Source of the DNA: an uncultured Pelagibacteraceae bacterium
GTDB taxonomy: Bacteria > Pseudomonadota > Alphaproteobacteria > Pelagibacterales > Pelagibacteraceae
Direction of reading: 5' to 3'
Assembly (NCBI GenBank): GCA_902634845.1
Contig: CACPLT010000001.1
Span: 1-32,000, forward strand
DNA: 32,000 bases
The notes under the pieces are model-generated. The model did not search any database. It was not told where the DNA came from and was given only the letters and a program-made list of their open reading frames with translations. A program made the translations under genes and the position numbers. Each line of letters opens with the position of its first letter. The stretch's first letter is position 1. Shown here one piece after another: positions 24,794-32,000 of this stretch.

Positions 24794-24867
24794 GCCTTGT
24801 AGCTCAGTAGTAGAGCAGTACCCTGAAAAGGTATGTGTCGTTTGTGCGATTCAAACCAAGGCCACCA
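24793..24867 (+). tRNA. tRNA-Phe (GAA), CCA encoded
   Basis: A full cloverleaf can be drawn by hand. The acceptor stem GGCCTTG pairs with CAAGGCC; the D stem is GCTC/GAGC with a seven-base loop AGTAGTA; the anticodon stem GTACC/GGTAT carries loop CTGAAAA with anticodon GAA; the variable loop is GTGTC; and the T stem GTTTG/CAAAC encloses loop TGCGATT. The discriminator is A and CCA is encoded at 24865-24867. Two unusual features are A rather than G at position 18 and G rather than T at position 55, two positions that normally contact each other. The first base overlaps the infA stop, and the next gene starts five bases after the end. Confidence 0.93.
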
Positions 24868-24871
24868 CCAA

Positions 24872-25315
24872 ATGACTGAAAAAGATATTTATAAAATATT
24901 TAAACCACAACTTACACCTAAAAAAATGTTAGAGCTTGGCGTTTTTGGAGGATCATATTTTGTTGATGGTGATATAAGTGAATTTCCAGAGGATTGGTTT
25001 AAAAAAGCAAAATTTAGTAAAAAATTTGATGTGAGTATAAATTATTTTAAAATTGAGTCAGGCCTCTCAAGAAAAGAGTGGATTGATAAGGGATGGATAT
25101 TTAAACAGGATCCCTTAGGCTGGTTTCAATGGTATTGTAGATTTAAAAATGGGAGAAGATTACCAGACATGGACAGAGTTCAAATTAAAAGGTGGAAAGC
25201 TTTTGGAGATAGGCACGCCCCAGCTGTGAGAAAAAACTGCGAAGAAGGAGATTTTAGTTGTAGAAAAAGACAAAGACAAGCACTGTTACAATGGGCTTAC
25301 AACCCTTTCTTTTAA
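24872..25315 (+). CDS. Conserved protein of unknown function, 147 residues
   Basis: I start this gene at the ATG at 24872, because the earlier ATG at 24833 lies inside tRNA-Phe. The protein has no membrane segment or signal peptide and is rich in aromatic and basic residues: GVFGGSYFVDGDISEFPEDWF, EWIDKGWIFKQDPLGWFQWYCRF, RVQIKRWKAFGDRHAPAV, and a CRKRQRQALLQWAY ending. It includes cysteines in KNCEEGDFSCRKRQ. From memory, similar proteins occur in many bacteria and some plants and fungi, but I know no assigned function. The C-terminus abuts the convergent secA stop with no spacer. Confidence 0.8.
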   Translation: MTEKDIYKIFKPQLTPKKMLELGVFGGSYFVDGDISEFPEDWFKKAKFSKKFDVSINYFKIESGLSRKEWIDKGWIFKQDPLGWFQWYCRFKNGRRLPDMDRVQIKRWKAFGDRHAPAVRKNCEEGDFSCRKRQRQALLQWAYNPFF

Positions 25316-27856
25316 CTAAACTGATCCGCAACAATGTTTATATTTTTTTTCAGAACCGCAAGGACATTTATCATTTCTACCTATTTTCTTATTTAGTTCT
25401 AAAGGTTTTTTTTGTTGTTTTTCATTCGTTACAACTAAATTCATATTTAAAAGAAATTTAATAACATCAGTTTTAACTTTTTCTAACAAAATCTCAAATA
25501 AAGTGAAGGCTTCCTTTTTAAATTCAGATAAAGGGTCTTTTTGGCCATAACTTCTTAAACCTATTACCTGTCTGAGTTGTTCAAGATATTGTATATGAGC
25601 TCTCCAAGAAAAGTCTAAAATCTGTAAAAATATCTTTTTTTCTAAATCCTTATATTGCTCTAATCCGATTAATTTAATTTTTTCGTCTCTTTTAAAATTA
25701 AAAACATCAAAAATTTTTTTTATAAAATCTTTATCCTCAAAATTACCATATTTTAATAAATCTTCATCACTTATAGTATTTCCTGTCAGATTTTTAATCC
25801 CAGCTAAAAAAAGTTTCTCATCATTTGATGTTTTAAAATCAATTTTAATTTTTAATAATTTCTGTGACAATTCATTCAGAAAATCTTTAAGCATTTCATA
25901 AATATTGTTTCGTTTTAAAATATTAAGTCTTTGACTAAAAATAACCTGACGCTGATCATTCATAACATCATCAAATTTTATGAGAGTTTTTCTTACGTCA
26001 AAATTTCTTGCCTCAACTTTTTTTTGAGCTCTTTCCATTGCTTTATTTATCCATGGATGATCAATAGACTCGTTTTCTTTCAGACCTAGTTTTTTTAATA
26101 TCCCATCAATCTGATCTCCTCCGAAAAGTCTCATTAATTCGTCCTGTAAACTAATAAAAAAAATTGAGGTTCCAGGATCACCTTGTCTACCTGCTCGCCC
26201 CCTTAGCTGGTTATCTATTCTCCTGCTCTCATGTCTTTCTGTTCCAATTACACATAAGCCGCCAATTGACTTAACTTTATTTTCATAATTCTTATTTTCT
26301 TGATTATTTACATCTTTAATTAGGTTGTTATCAAATTTTCCGCCCAATTTTATATCCGTACCTCTTCCCGCCATATTTGTCGCTATTGTAATTGCATTTA
26401 CTTTACCTGCTTCTGCTATAATTTTTGCTTCTTCCTCGTGGAATTTGGCGTTTAAAATATTGTGCTTAAGATTTTTTGCTTTTAGAAATTGTGAAATTTT
26501 TTCTGACTTTTCTATACTTGTTGTTCCTACTAAAATTGGCTGACCTGTTTTATTACATTCGAATATTTTTTTTGTGATTGCATCATACTTTTCTTTTTCA
26601 GTTCTAAATATTAAATCGTTAAAATCTTTCCTAATCATTTTATTATTGGTAGGCACTGTGACTACATTAAGTTTATAAATATCAAAAAACTCTTCAGCTT
26701 CTGTTATTGCAGTGCCTGTCATTCCAGATAATTTTTTATATAATCTAAAATAATTCTGATATGTTATCGAGGCTAGAGTTTGATTTTCCTCTTGGATATC
26801 TACATTTTCTTTTGCTTCTATAGCTTGATGGAGTCCATCAGAAAATCTTCTTCCACTTAAAATTCTCCCAGTGAACTCATCAATAATTTGAACTTTTCCT
26901 TCTTTCACAATGTAATCTTTATCTTTTTGAAAAAGTAAATTAGCTTTTAAAGACTGATTTACGTGATGTACTAAATTTAAATTTTGAGGGTCATAAAAAT
27001 TATTATTTTTAAGAAGCCCTTTTTGTGAAGCAAGTTTCTCTATTTTATCAATTCCAACGTCAGTCAAAATAACGTTTTTATTTTTTTCATCCAGGTCATA
27101 ATCATTTTTTTGTAATTTTTTTACAAATTCATTTGCACTAAAATATAAATTACTTTTATCTTCAACTTTACCAGATATAATTAAAGGTGTTCTTGACTCA
27201 TCAATTAAAATACTGTCAACCTCATCAACAATACAAAAATTATGATCTCTTTGTACCATATCATTTAGATCATATTTCATATTATCTCTAAGATAATCAA
27301 AACCTAATTCATTATTAGTCCCATAAGTAATATCACAACCGTAATTTTTTTTTCTTTCATTATCATCAAGACTTGATGTTATACATCCAGTTGAGTTTCC
27401 TAAAAATTCAAAAATTTTACCCATCCATTCAGAGTCTCTTTTTGCTAGATAATCGTTGACTGTAACAATATGAACACCTTTTCCGCTAAGGGAATTTAAA
27501 TAAGCAGGTAAAGTAGAAACTAAGGTTTTTCCCTCTCCAGTTTTCATTTCGGCAATTTTTCCCTGATGAAGAATTATACCCCCCGCCAACTGAACATCAA
27601 AGTGTCTTTCTCCTAAAACCCTTTTTGCTGCCTCTCTGACCAATGCGAAACTCTCTGGAATAAGCTTTTCTAATTTCTCTCCATTTAAAACTCTTTTTTT
27701 CAAGGAATAAGTCTTTTCTTTGAATTCTTGATCTTTTAGTGAAGATAGTGAATTTTCTTTATTATTTATCTCAACAATCAAAGGCTTTATTCTATCTAAT
27801 ACCTGTTGATTACCACTTTTAAATATTTTACTAAAAGCTGCTGTAAATAAATTCAT
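25316..27856 (-). CDS. secA: Protein translocase ATPase subunit SecA
   Basis: An 846-residue motor ATPase that drives proteins through SecYEG. The Walker A region is MKTGEGKTLV, the DEAD-like Walker B is DEVDSILIDESRTPLIISG, helicase motif V/VI segments are TNMAGRGTDIKLGG and QLRGRAGRQGDPG, and the end is the SEC-C zinc motif CPCGSEKKYKHCC that binds SecB or ribosomes. I start at the ATG at 27856, giving MNLFTAAFSKIFKSGN, which fits family N-termini; the frame stays open to 27949, but the extra residues are hydrophobic and overlap argJ. Length is slightly below the 870-900 typical of alphaproteobacteria. It diverges from argJ across 44 bases. Confidence 0.97.
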   Translation of the reverse strand: MNLFTAAFSKIFKSGNQQVLDRIKPLIVEINNKENSLSSLKDQEFKEKTYSLKKRVLNGEKLEKLIPESFALVREAAKRVLGERHFDVQLAGGIILHQGKIAEMKTGEGKTLVSTLPAYLNSLSGKGVHIVTVNDYLAKRDSEWMGKIFEFLGNSTGCITSSLDDNERKKNYGCDITYGTNNELGFDYLRDNMKYDLNDMVQRDHNFCIVDEVDSILIDESRTPLIISGKVEDKSNLYFSANEFVKKLQKNDYDLDEKNKNVILTDVGIDKIEKLASQKGLLKNNNFYDPQNLNLVHHVNQSLKANLLFQKDKDYIVKEGKVQIIDEFTGRILSGRRFSDGLHQAIEAKENVDIQEENQTLASITYQNYFRLYKKLSGMTGTAITEAEEFFDIYKLNVVTVPTNNKMIRKDFNDLIFRTEKEKYDAITKKIFECNKTGQPILVGTTSIEKSEKISQFLKAKNLKHNILNAKFHEEEAKIIAEAGKVNAITIATNMAGRGTDIKLGGKFDNNLIKDVNNQENKNYENKVKSIGGLCVIGTERHESRRIDNQLRGRAGRQGDPGTSIFFISLQDELMRLFGGDQIDGILKKLGLKENESIDHPWINKAMERAQKKVEARNFDVRKTLIKFDDVMNDQRQVIFSQRLNILKRNNIYEMLKDFLNELSQKLLKIKIDFKTSNDEKLFLAGIKNLTGNTISDEDLLKYGNFEDKDFIKKIFDVFNFKRDEKIKLIGLEQYKDLEKKIFLQILDFSWRAHIQYLEQLRQVIGLRSYGQKDPLSEFKKEAFTLFEILLEKVKTDVIKFLLNMNLVVTNEKQQKKPLELNKKIGRNDKCPCGSEKKYKHCCGSV

Positions 27857-27900
27857 TAATATTCTATATATGTATTTATAACTTAAATTAAATAGTAATA

Positions 27901-29211
27901 ATGACAATAAATTTAAAAAACTTTCTCTCAGATAAATCCAAATTATCAAAAATGGGTGAATTTCAAGATCTTAAGCCTTTGGACGGGCTTGAAGTCTCAT
28001 CAATATCGGCTGATCTATACAACAACGGAAGAGACGATTTGGCTCTTTTTTATTTTAGAGAAGGAGCAAACTATGCTTCGCTAACTACTACAAATTCTAT
28101 AGTTTCTGAAACCATAATTTGGAATGAAAAATCAAATAAGAAAATTATAAAAGGATTATTGGTAAACACAAAAAATGCTAACACGTTTACGGGTAAACAA
28201 GGATATGATGGCATCGATGCTGTGGCTAAGAGTTTAGCAAAGAATTTAACTATTAGAGAGTCGAAAAAAAAGGAGGGAATATCAGAGACTGTAAAAACTA
28301 AGGATTTAATTTTTGCATCAACCGGTGTTATCGGAGAAACATTTCCAGCAGAACAAATTTCAAATAGAATTAGTGATCTTGTGTCAAAATTAAGAGACGA
28401 CCAAAACAAATTAATTTGGATTAAAACTGCTTCAGCTATTATGACAACCGATACTAAGCCTAAATTAGCTTATGAAGAATTTACTTTTAACAATAAAATA
28501 ATTCGTATAGCAGCAATAGCTAAAGGCTCTGGAATGATAGCGCCAAATCTTGCAACAATGCTATCTTTTATTTTTACTGATGCAGACATACCCTCAAATC
28601 TATTAAAGACGTTACTTAAAAAAGCTGTAGCTAATACATTTAATGCAATTACAGTTGATAGCGATCAGTCTACCAATGACATGGTATCAATATTCTCTAC
28701 TAGAAAAATAAAAATTGGACACAATAGAGGAATAACAGATCCCGTAATACAAAAATTTGAATCATCCCTTAAAAGCGTTTGTCTGAATTTAGCAAAACAA
28801 ATTGTAGTTGATGGTGAAGGAGCAAAAAAATTTCTAACAATAAAAGTAATTAATGCCAAATCTATTTCTAGCGCAAAAAAAATAGCCTTTTCAGTTGCTT
28901 GCTCACCACTTGTTAAAACTGCCATCGCAGGAGAAGATCCTAACTGGGGTAGAGTAATAATGGGCGTTGGAAAGTCTGGTGAAAAAATCGATAAGGATAA
29001 AATTTCAATTAAGTTTGGAGATTTTTTGCTAGCAGAAAACGGAGCACCAGTTGAAAATATTGATATAAATAAAATCAGAGAATATATGAAATGGGACTCA
29101 ATTCTAATTGAAATAAATCTTAATTCTGGTTCAGACTTATTTGAGTGCTTCACATGCGATTTTACTCATGACTACATAGACATTAATGCTGATTATAAAA
29201 ATTCAACTTGA
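27901..29211 (+). CDS. argJ: Bifunctional glutamate N-acetyltransferase / amino-acid N-acetyltransferase
   Basis: A 436-residue ArgJ (ornithine acetyltransferase). It transfers acetyl from N-acetylornithine to glutamate, recycling the acetyl group in arginine synthesis, and in some organisms also uses acetyl-CoA. The proprotein cleaves itself in KGSGMIAPNLATMLSF between Ala and Thr, where the new N-terminal threonine is the nucleophile. Other marks are LVNTKNANTFTGKQG, FASTGVIGE (oxyanion hole), TVDSDQSTNDMV and GEDPNWGRVIMGVG. Whether it is mono- or bifunctional cannot be read from sequence. It complements argB elsewhere in the window. Confidence 0.95.
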   Translation: MTINLKNFLSDKSKLSKMGEFQDLKPLDGLEVSSISADLYNNGRDDLALFYFREGANYASLTTTNSIVSETIIWNEKSNKKIIKGLLVNTKNANTFTGKQGYDGIDAVAKSLAKNLTIRESKKKEGISETVKTKDLIFASTGVIGETFPAEQISNRISDLVSKLRDDQNKLIWIKTASAIMTTDTKPKLAYEEFTFNNKIIRIAAIAKGSGMIAPNLATMLSFIFTDADIPSNLLKTLLKKAVANTFNAITVDSDQSTNDMVSIFSTRKIKIGHNRGITDPVIQKFESSLKSVCLNLAKQIVVDGEGAKKFLTIKVINAKSISSAKKIAFSVACSPLVKTAIAGEDPNWGRVIMGVGKSGEKIDKDKISIKFGDFLLAENGAPVENIDINKIREYMKWDSILIEINLNSGSDLFECFTCDFTHDYIDINADYKNST

Positions 29212-29241
29212 AATTTACAGAATAGATATTAATTATAAATT

Positions 29242-29664
29242 ATGATCAAATATAACTTAAAATGTGATAACAAACATGAATTTGAAAGCTGGTTTTCAGA
29301 GTCAAAAGAATTTGACCGTTTAAAAAATAAGAATTTAATAGAGTGTATATACTGCCAATCAAAAAAAGTTGATAAGTCAATCATGGCTCCTAGAATAGTA
29401 AATTCTAAAGTTAAAAATAAACAAAAACAAGTTTCTGACCTAGAAATAAAAAATTTTAAAAAAGACTTGTTAAAACTCCGTAGATTTGTAGAAAATAATT
29501 TTGAATATGTTGAGCATAATTTTGCAAAAAAAGTTAGAGAAGTTTATTATGATAAAAAAGGAAAAAAAAATATTTACGGCACAACTACAGATGAGGAAAA
29601 AGAAGAACTGAGAGAAGAAGGTATCGATTTAGTAAATATTCCCTGGGTAGATAAAGAAAATTAG
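29242..29664 (+). CDS. DUF1178 family protein
   Basis: A 140-residue protein. The N-terminus MIKYNLKCDNKHEFESWFSES and CIYCQSKKVDKSIMAPRIV contain C8, C36 and C39 and a His in a pattern that suggests a small zinc ribbon, typical of DUF1178. The C-terminal segment (YGTTTDEEKEELREEGIDLVNIPWVDKEN) is the conserved family tail. The function is unknown. The gene follows argJ after 30 bases and shares its stop region (TTAG) with the convergent ubiG stop, a four-base overlap. Confidence 0.88.
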   Translation: MIKYNLKCDNKHEFESWFSESKEFDRLKNKNLIECIYCQSKKVDKSIMAPRIVNSKVKNKQKQVSDLEIKNFKKDLLKLRRFVENNFEYVEHNFAKKVREVYYDKKGKKNIYGTTTDEEKEELREEGIDLVNIPWVDKEN

Positions 29665-30383
29665 TTTTTCTCACTAGTTATAATATAATTAACTGACAAA
29701 TTTTTAGATCTTTTCCATTTTTTTGTTAAGGGGTTATATTGTAGACCCATAATGTCTTGAACAGAAAAATTTAAATCTTTAATTTTTTTTTCTATTTCTT
29801 CAGGTTTAAAAAATTTATTCCAATCATGAGTGCCGATAGGAAGCCATCTTAAAACATATTCAGCTCCAATAATGGCTTTAACAAAAGATGTGAATGTTCG
29901 ATTTAAAGTAGCTGTAAACATAATTCCGTTTTTTTTTAATAGCTTAGCGCAACTTCTAAAGTATAAATCTACATCTTCAACATGCTCAACTATTTCAAGA
30001 TTTAAAATTACATCATATCTTTCATTTTCATTTAAATTTTCGGGTGATGTATTAAGATATTTTATATCAAGATTATTTTTATTAGCATGTATCTCAGCGA
30101 TTTTTATATTTTTTAATGATGCATCAATACCAGTAACATCTGCTCCCAATCTAGACATGGGTTCTGCCATTAGCCCACCTCCACATCCAATATCCAAAAA
30201 TCTTAATCCTTTTAAAGGAAGCTTCTTATCACTACTTTTAAAATGACTAGATGTTTTTTCTAGAATATATTCTATTCTTATAGGATTAAACATGTGAAGT
30301 GGTTTAAATTTACCTGAAACATCCCACCATTCCTCAGCAAGTTTTGAAAATTTTTGAATTTCCTCACGATTTATTGTAGTCAT
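29661..30383 (-). CDS. ubiG: Ubiquinone O-methyltransferase UbiG
   Basis: A 240-residue class I AdoMet-dependent methyltransferase performing both O-methylations in ubiquinone synthesis. The AdoMet-binding motif I is LDIGCGGGLMAEP (residues 63-75), with the post-I acidic residue in VTGIDAS. The N-terminal FSKLAEEWWDVSGKFKPLHMFNPIRIEYI and the C-terminal GTHDWNKFFKPEE and YNPLTKKW segments are diagnostic for UbiG among methyltransferases. The length is normal. It stands alone on the minus strand between the DUF1178 gene and divergent lysC, and indicates an aerobic, ubiquinone-using respiratory chain. Confidence 0.95.
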   Translation of the reverse strand: MTTINREEIQKFSKLAEEWWDVSGKFKPLHMFNPIRIEYILEKTSSHFKSSDKKLPLKGLRFLDIGCGGGLMAEPMSRLGADVTGIDASLKNIKIAEIHANKNNLDIKYLNTSPENLNENERYDVILNLEIVEHVEDVDLYFRSCAKLLKKNGIMFTATLNRTFTSFVKAIIGAEYVLRWLPIGTHDWNKFFKPEEIEKKIKDLNFSVQDIMGLQYNPLTKKWKRSKNLSVNYIITSEKN

Positions 30384-30420
30384 AAAATTTTAATAAGTAT
30401 TTAAATAATCATATTCATAC

Positions 30421-30426
30421 TATACT
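30421..30426 (+). promoter_or_regulatory. Possible -10 element upstream of lysC
   Basis: TATACT stands 11 bases before the lysC ATG, the same spacing as the TATACA before rpmB. No good -35 hexamer is seen 16-18 bases upstream (TATTTA at 30398-30403). Weak alone; it gains weight from the repeated pattern in the window. Confidence 0.3.
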
Positions 30427-30437
30427 AAAACTAAATT

Positions 30438-31649
30438 ATGAAAAAAAAAGTTTTAAAATTTGGAGGCACTTCAGTAGGCTCAATTGACAGAATTGTGCAT
30501 GCGGCAAAAATCATTAAGAAAGAGCATGAGCAAGGCAATAAAATCATTGTAGTTGTATCTGCTATGGCAGGAAAAACAAATGAGCTGATTTCTTTATCAA
30601 AATCAATTTCTAATAATTTTACTAAACGTGAATTGGATGTTTTGCTCTCAACCGGTGAGCAAGTTACCTGTGCCTTAATTTCTGGCGCTTTGAAAGAAAT
30701 GGACATTAAAGCAAAATCATTTATGAATTGGCAAATTCCAATCTTAACTGAAGGTGAAAATAATAACGCTAGAATAATAAATATAAGCGTAAATAAAATT
30801 AACGAATATTTATCTAGTGGGGGTATAGCAGTTATTCCAGGCTATCAAGGTATATCTAGTTTAGGAGACGTTACTACAATTGGAAGAGGAGGATCAGACG
30901 CAACAGCGGTGGCAATAGCTAAAATATTTGATACTGACAGCTGTGAAATATATACTGATGTTGAAGGAGTTTACTCCACAGATCCTAATAAAATCCCTAT
31001 TGCAAAAAAAATTGATAAAATATCTTACGAGGAAATGCTAGAATTATCATCGCTCGGCGCTAAAGTGATGCAATCGTCTGCGGTTCAAACTGCCATGATT
31101 TACGATATTCCTTTACAAGTTAGATCTACTTTTACAGATCGTCAAGGTACAAAAATTTTTAATAAAGAAAATTTAGATTATTCTAAAGCTGTTACAGGAG
31201 TAGCCTACTCAAAGGATGACGCAAAAATTACACTCCAGTCAGTCGAAGATAAACCAGGTGTAGCAGCAGAAATTTTTGAACCTTTTGAAAAAAATCAAAT
31301 AAACATTGATATGGTAATTCAAAATGTGTCCTCTGACGGCAAAACAACAGATATAACTTTTACCGTAAAGAGAGAGGATCTGAACAAGTCTTTGGAAATA
31401 TTGAAAAATAATAATAAAATTAAGTTTGGAAATCTTAGTTATAAAGACAATGTATCAAAAATTTCTATAGTTGGAGCTGGAATGGTAACGACACCTGGTG
31501 TAACATACAATATGTTTAGAGCATTAGCGGATGAAAAAATTAATATTTTAGCTATATCAACATCAGAAATTAAAATCTCAGTAATAATAGATGAAACATC
31601 AACAGTTAAGGCAGTAAAAAAATTACATAATATATTTAAACTAGATTAA
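30438..31649 (+). CDS. lysC: Aspartate kinase
   Basis: A 403-residue aspartokinase that phosphorylates aspartate at the entry to the lysine, threonine and methionine pathways. The catalytic domain (residues 1-240) begins with KFGGTSVGS and includes [42 protein letters not shown] and [13 protein letters not shown]. Two ACT domains follow (about 260-330 and 340-403), the usual sites of feedback inhibition by lysine and/or threonine. The length fits the monofunctional alphaproteobacterial type. No homoserine dehydrogenase part is fused. ispG starts one base after the stop. Confidence 0.96.
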   Translation: MKKKVLKFGGTSVGSIDRIVHAAKIIKKEHEQGNKIIVVVSAMAGKTNELISLSKSISNNFTKRELDVLLSTGEQVTCALISGALKEMDIKAKSFMNWQIPILTEGENNNARIINISVNKINEYLSSGGIAVIPGYQGISSLGDVTTIGRGGSDATAVAIAKIFDTDSCEIYTDVEGVYSTDPNKIPIAKKIDKISYEEMLELSSLGAKVMQSSAVQTAMIYDIPLQVRSTFTDRQGTKIFNKENLDYSKAVTGVAYSKDDAKITLQSVEDKPGVAAEIFEPFEKNQINIDMVIQNVSSDGKTTDITFTVKREDLNKSLEILKNNNKIKFGNLSYKDNVSKISIVGAGMVTTPGVTYNMFRALADEKINILAISTSEIKISVIIDETSTVKAVKKLHNIFKLD

Positions 31650-31650
31650 A

Positions 31651-32000
31651 ATGGAAATAAGACCTTACAGGGAAGTTAAAAGAAAAAAAACTAAAGTTAT
31701 AAAGGTAGGGAAAGTTTTAGTTGGAGGAGACTCACCCATTAGCGTGCAATCTATGACTAATACTCTTACGACAGATGTTAAATCTACAATTAGTCAAATA
31801 AATTCTTTAGAGGAAAACGGTGCAGATATTGTGAGAGTTTCTTGTCCAGATGAAAACTCAACTAGAGCATTAAAAGATATTACTAAAGATATAAATGTAC
31901 CAGTAGTTGCAGATATTCATTTTCATTACAAAAGAGCAATCGAGGCAGCAAAAAATGGTGCTGCATGTTTGAGAATAAATCCTGGTAACATTGGATCTAA
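31651..32000 (+). CDS. ispG: 4-hydroxy-3-methylbut-2-en-1-yl diphosphate synthase, N-terminal part
   Basis: The gene starts with ATG at 31651, one base after lysC, and runs off the window; about 116 codons are visible. The protein begins [15 protein letters not shown] and continues with [44 protein letters not shown] and LRINPGNIG, which are clear IspG (GcpE) signatures of the TIM-barrel domain. The enzyme reduces MEcPP to HMBPP in the MEP isoprenoid pathway using a 4Fe-4S cluster. The cluster-binding cysteines lie in the C-terminal part outside this window. Confidence 0.93.
   Translation, partial: MEIRPYREVKRKKTKVIKVGKVLVGGDSPISVQSMTNTLTTDVKSTISQINSLEENGADIVRVSCPDENSTRALKDITKDINVPVVADIHFHYKRAIEAAKNGAACLRINPGNIGS

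Noticed and set aside
24833-24871. Upstream ATG for the 147-residue protein
   Set aside because: It lies in the anticodon and T-arm region of tRNA-Phe; the ATG at 24872 follows the CCA end.
27857-27949. N-terminal extension of SecA
   Set aside because: It overlaps argJ, is hydrophobic, and precedes the typical SecA start at the ATG at 27856.
28665-29153. Long minus-strand open frame opposite argJ
   Set aside because: It is an antisense shadow of argJ with no family features; argJ motifs are unambiguous.

Overview
The window is a compact, strongly AT-rich (about 70% A+T by eye) stretch of a streamlined alphaproteobacterial chromosome. It is most probably from the SAR11 clade (Candidatus Pelagibacter or a close relative). 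The reasons are a class I lysyl-tRNA synthetase tail, alphaproteobacterial families such as DUF2948, DUF1178, CobS/CobT next to a J-domain protein, a Lys/Asn/Ile-rich proteome, and almost no non-coding DNA. The longest gene-free gap is 79 bases (21874-21952). I see no insertion sequences, phage genes, CRISPR arrays, rRNA genes or compositional islands.

Layout. 1-2567 (+): the end of lysS, then pyrD, rpmB and a YhhQ-type queuosine-precursor transporter. 5854-2564 (-): a J-domain protein, CobS and CobT, transcribed away from bolA (5887-6141, +). 7723-6133 (-): aroK and aroB of the shikimate pathway. 7797-11930 (+): a small membrane protein, a large exported protein of unknown function, then def, fmt and truA. 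19241-11920 (-): a probable ten-gene operon of rpmH, rnpA, yidD, yidC, argB, a HAD nucleotidase, dapD, dapE, an HDAC-family deacylase and a SET-domain methyltransferase. 19299-25315 (+): a VTT membrane protein, a DUF255 thioredoxin-like protein, three tiny proteins, dcd, murA, a DUF2948 protein, infA, tRNA-Phe and a 147-residue protein of unknown function. 27856-25316 (-): secA. 27901-29664 (+): argJ and a DUF1178 protein. 30383-29661 (-): ubiG. 30438-32000 (+): lysC and the start of ispG.

Most genes are housekeeping. They cover amino-acid synthesis (argB, argJ, lysC, dapD, dapE, aroB, aroK), nucleotides (pyrD, dcd), translation and its initiation (lysS, rpmB, rpmH, infA, fmt, def, truA, tRNA-Phe), membrane-protein export and insertion (secA, yidC, yidD), cell wall (murA), quinone (ubiG) and isoprenoid synthesis (ispG). 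I found no clearly new multi-gene system. The points most worth a second look are the translationally coupled deacylase-SET pair, a CobS/CobT/J-domain module without CobN nearby, a tRNA-Phe whose first base is the last base of the infA stop codon and which has paired odd bases at positions 18 and 55, promoter-like boxes only 8-11 bases before start codons, overlapping or abutting ends at every convergent gene pair, and several uncharacterised small or exported proteins.
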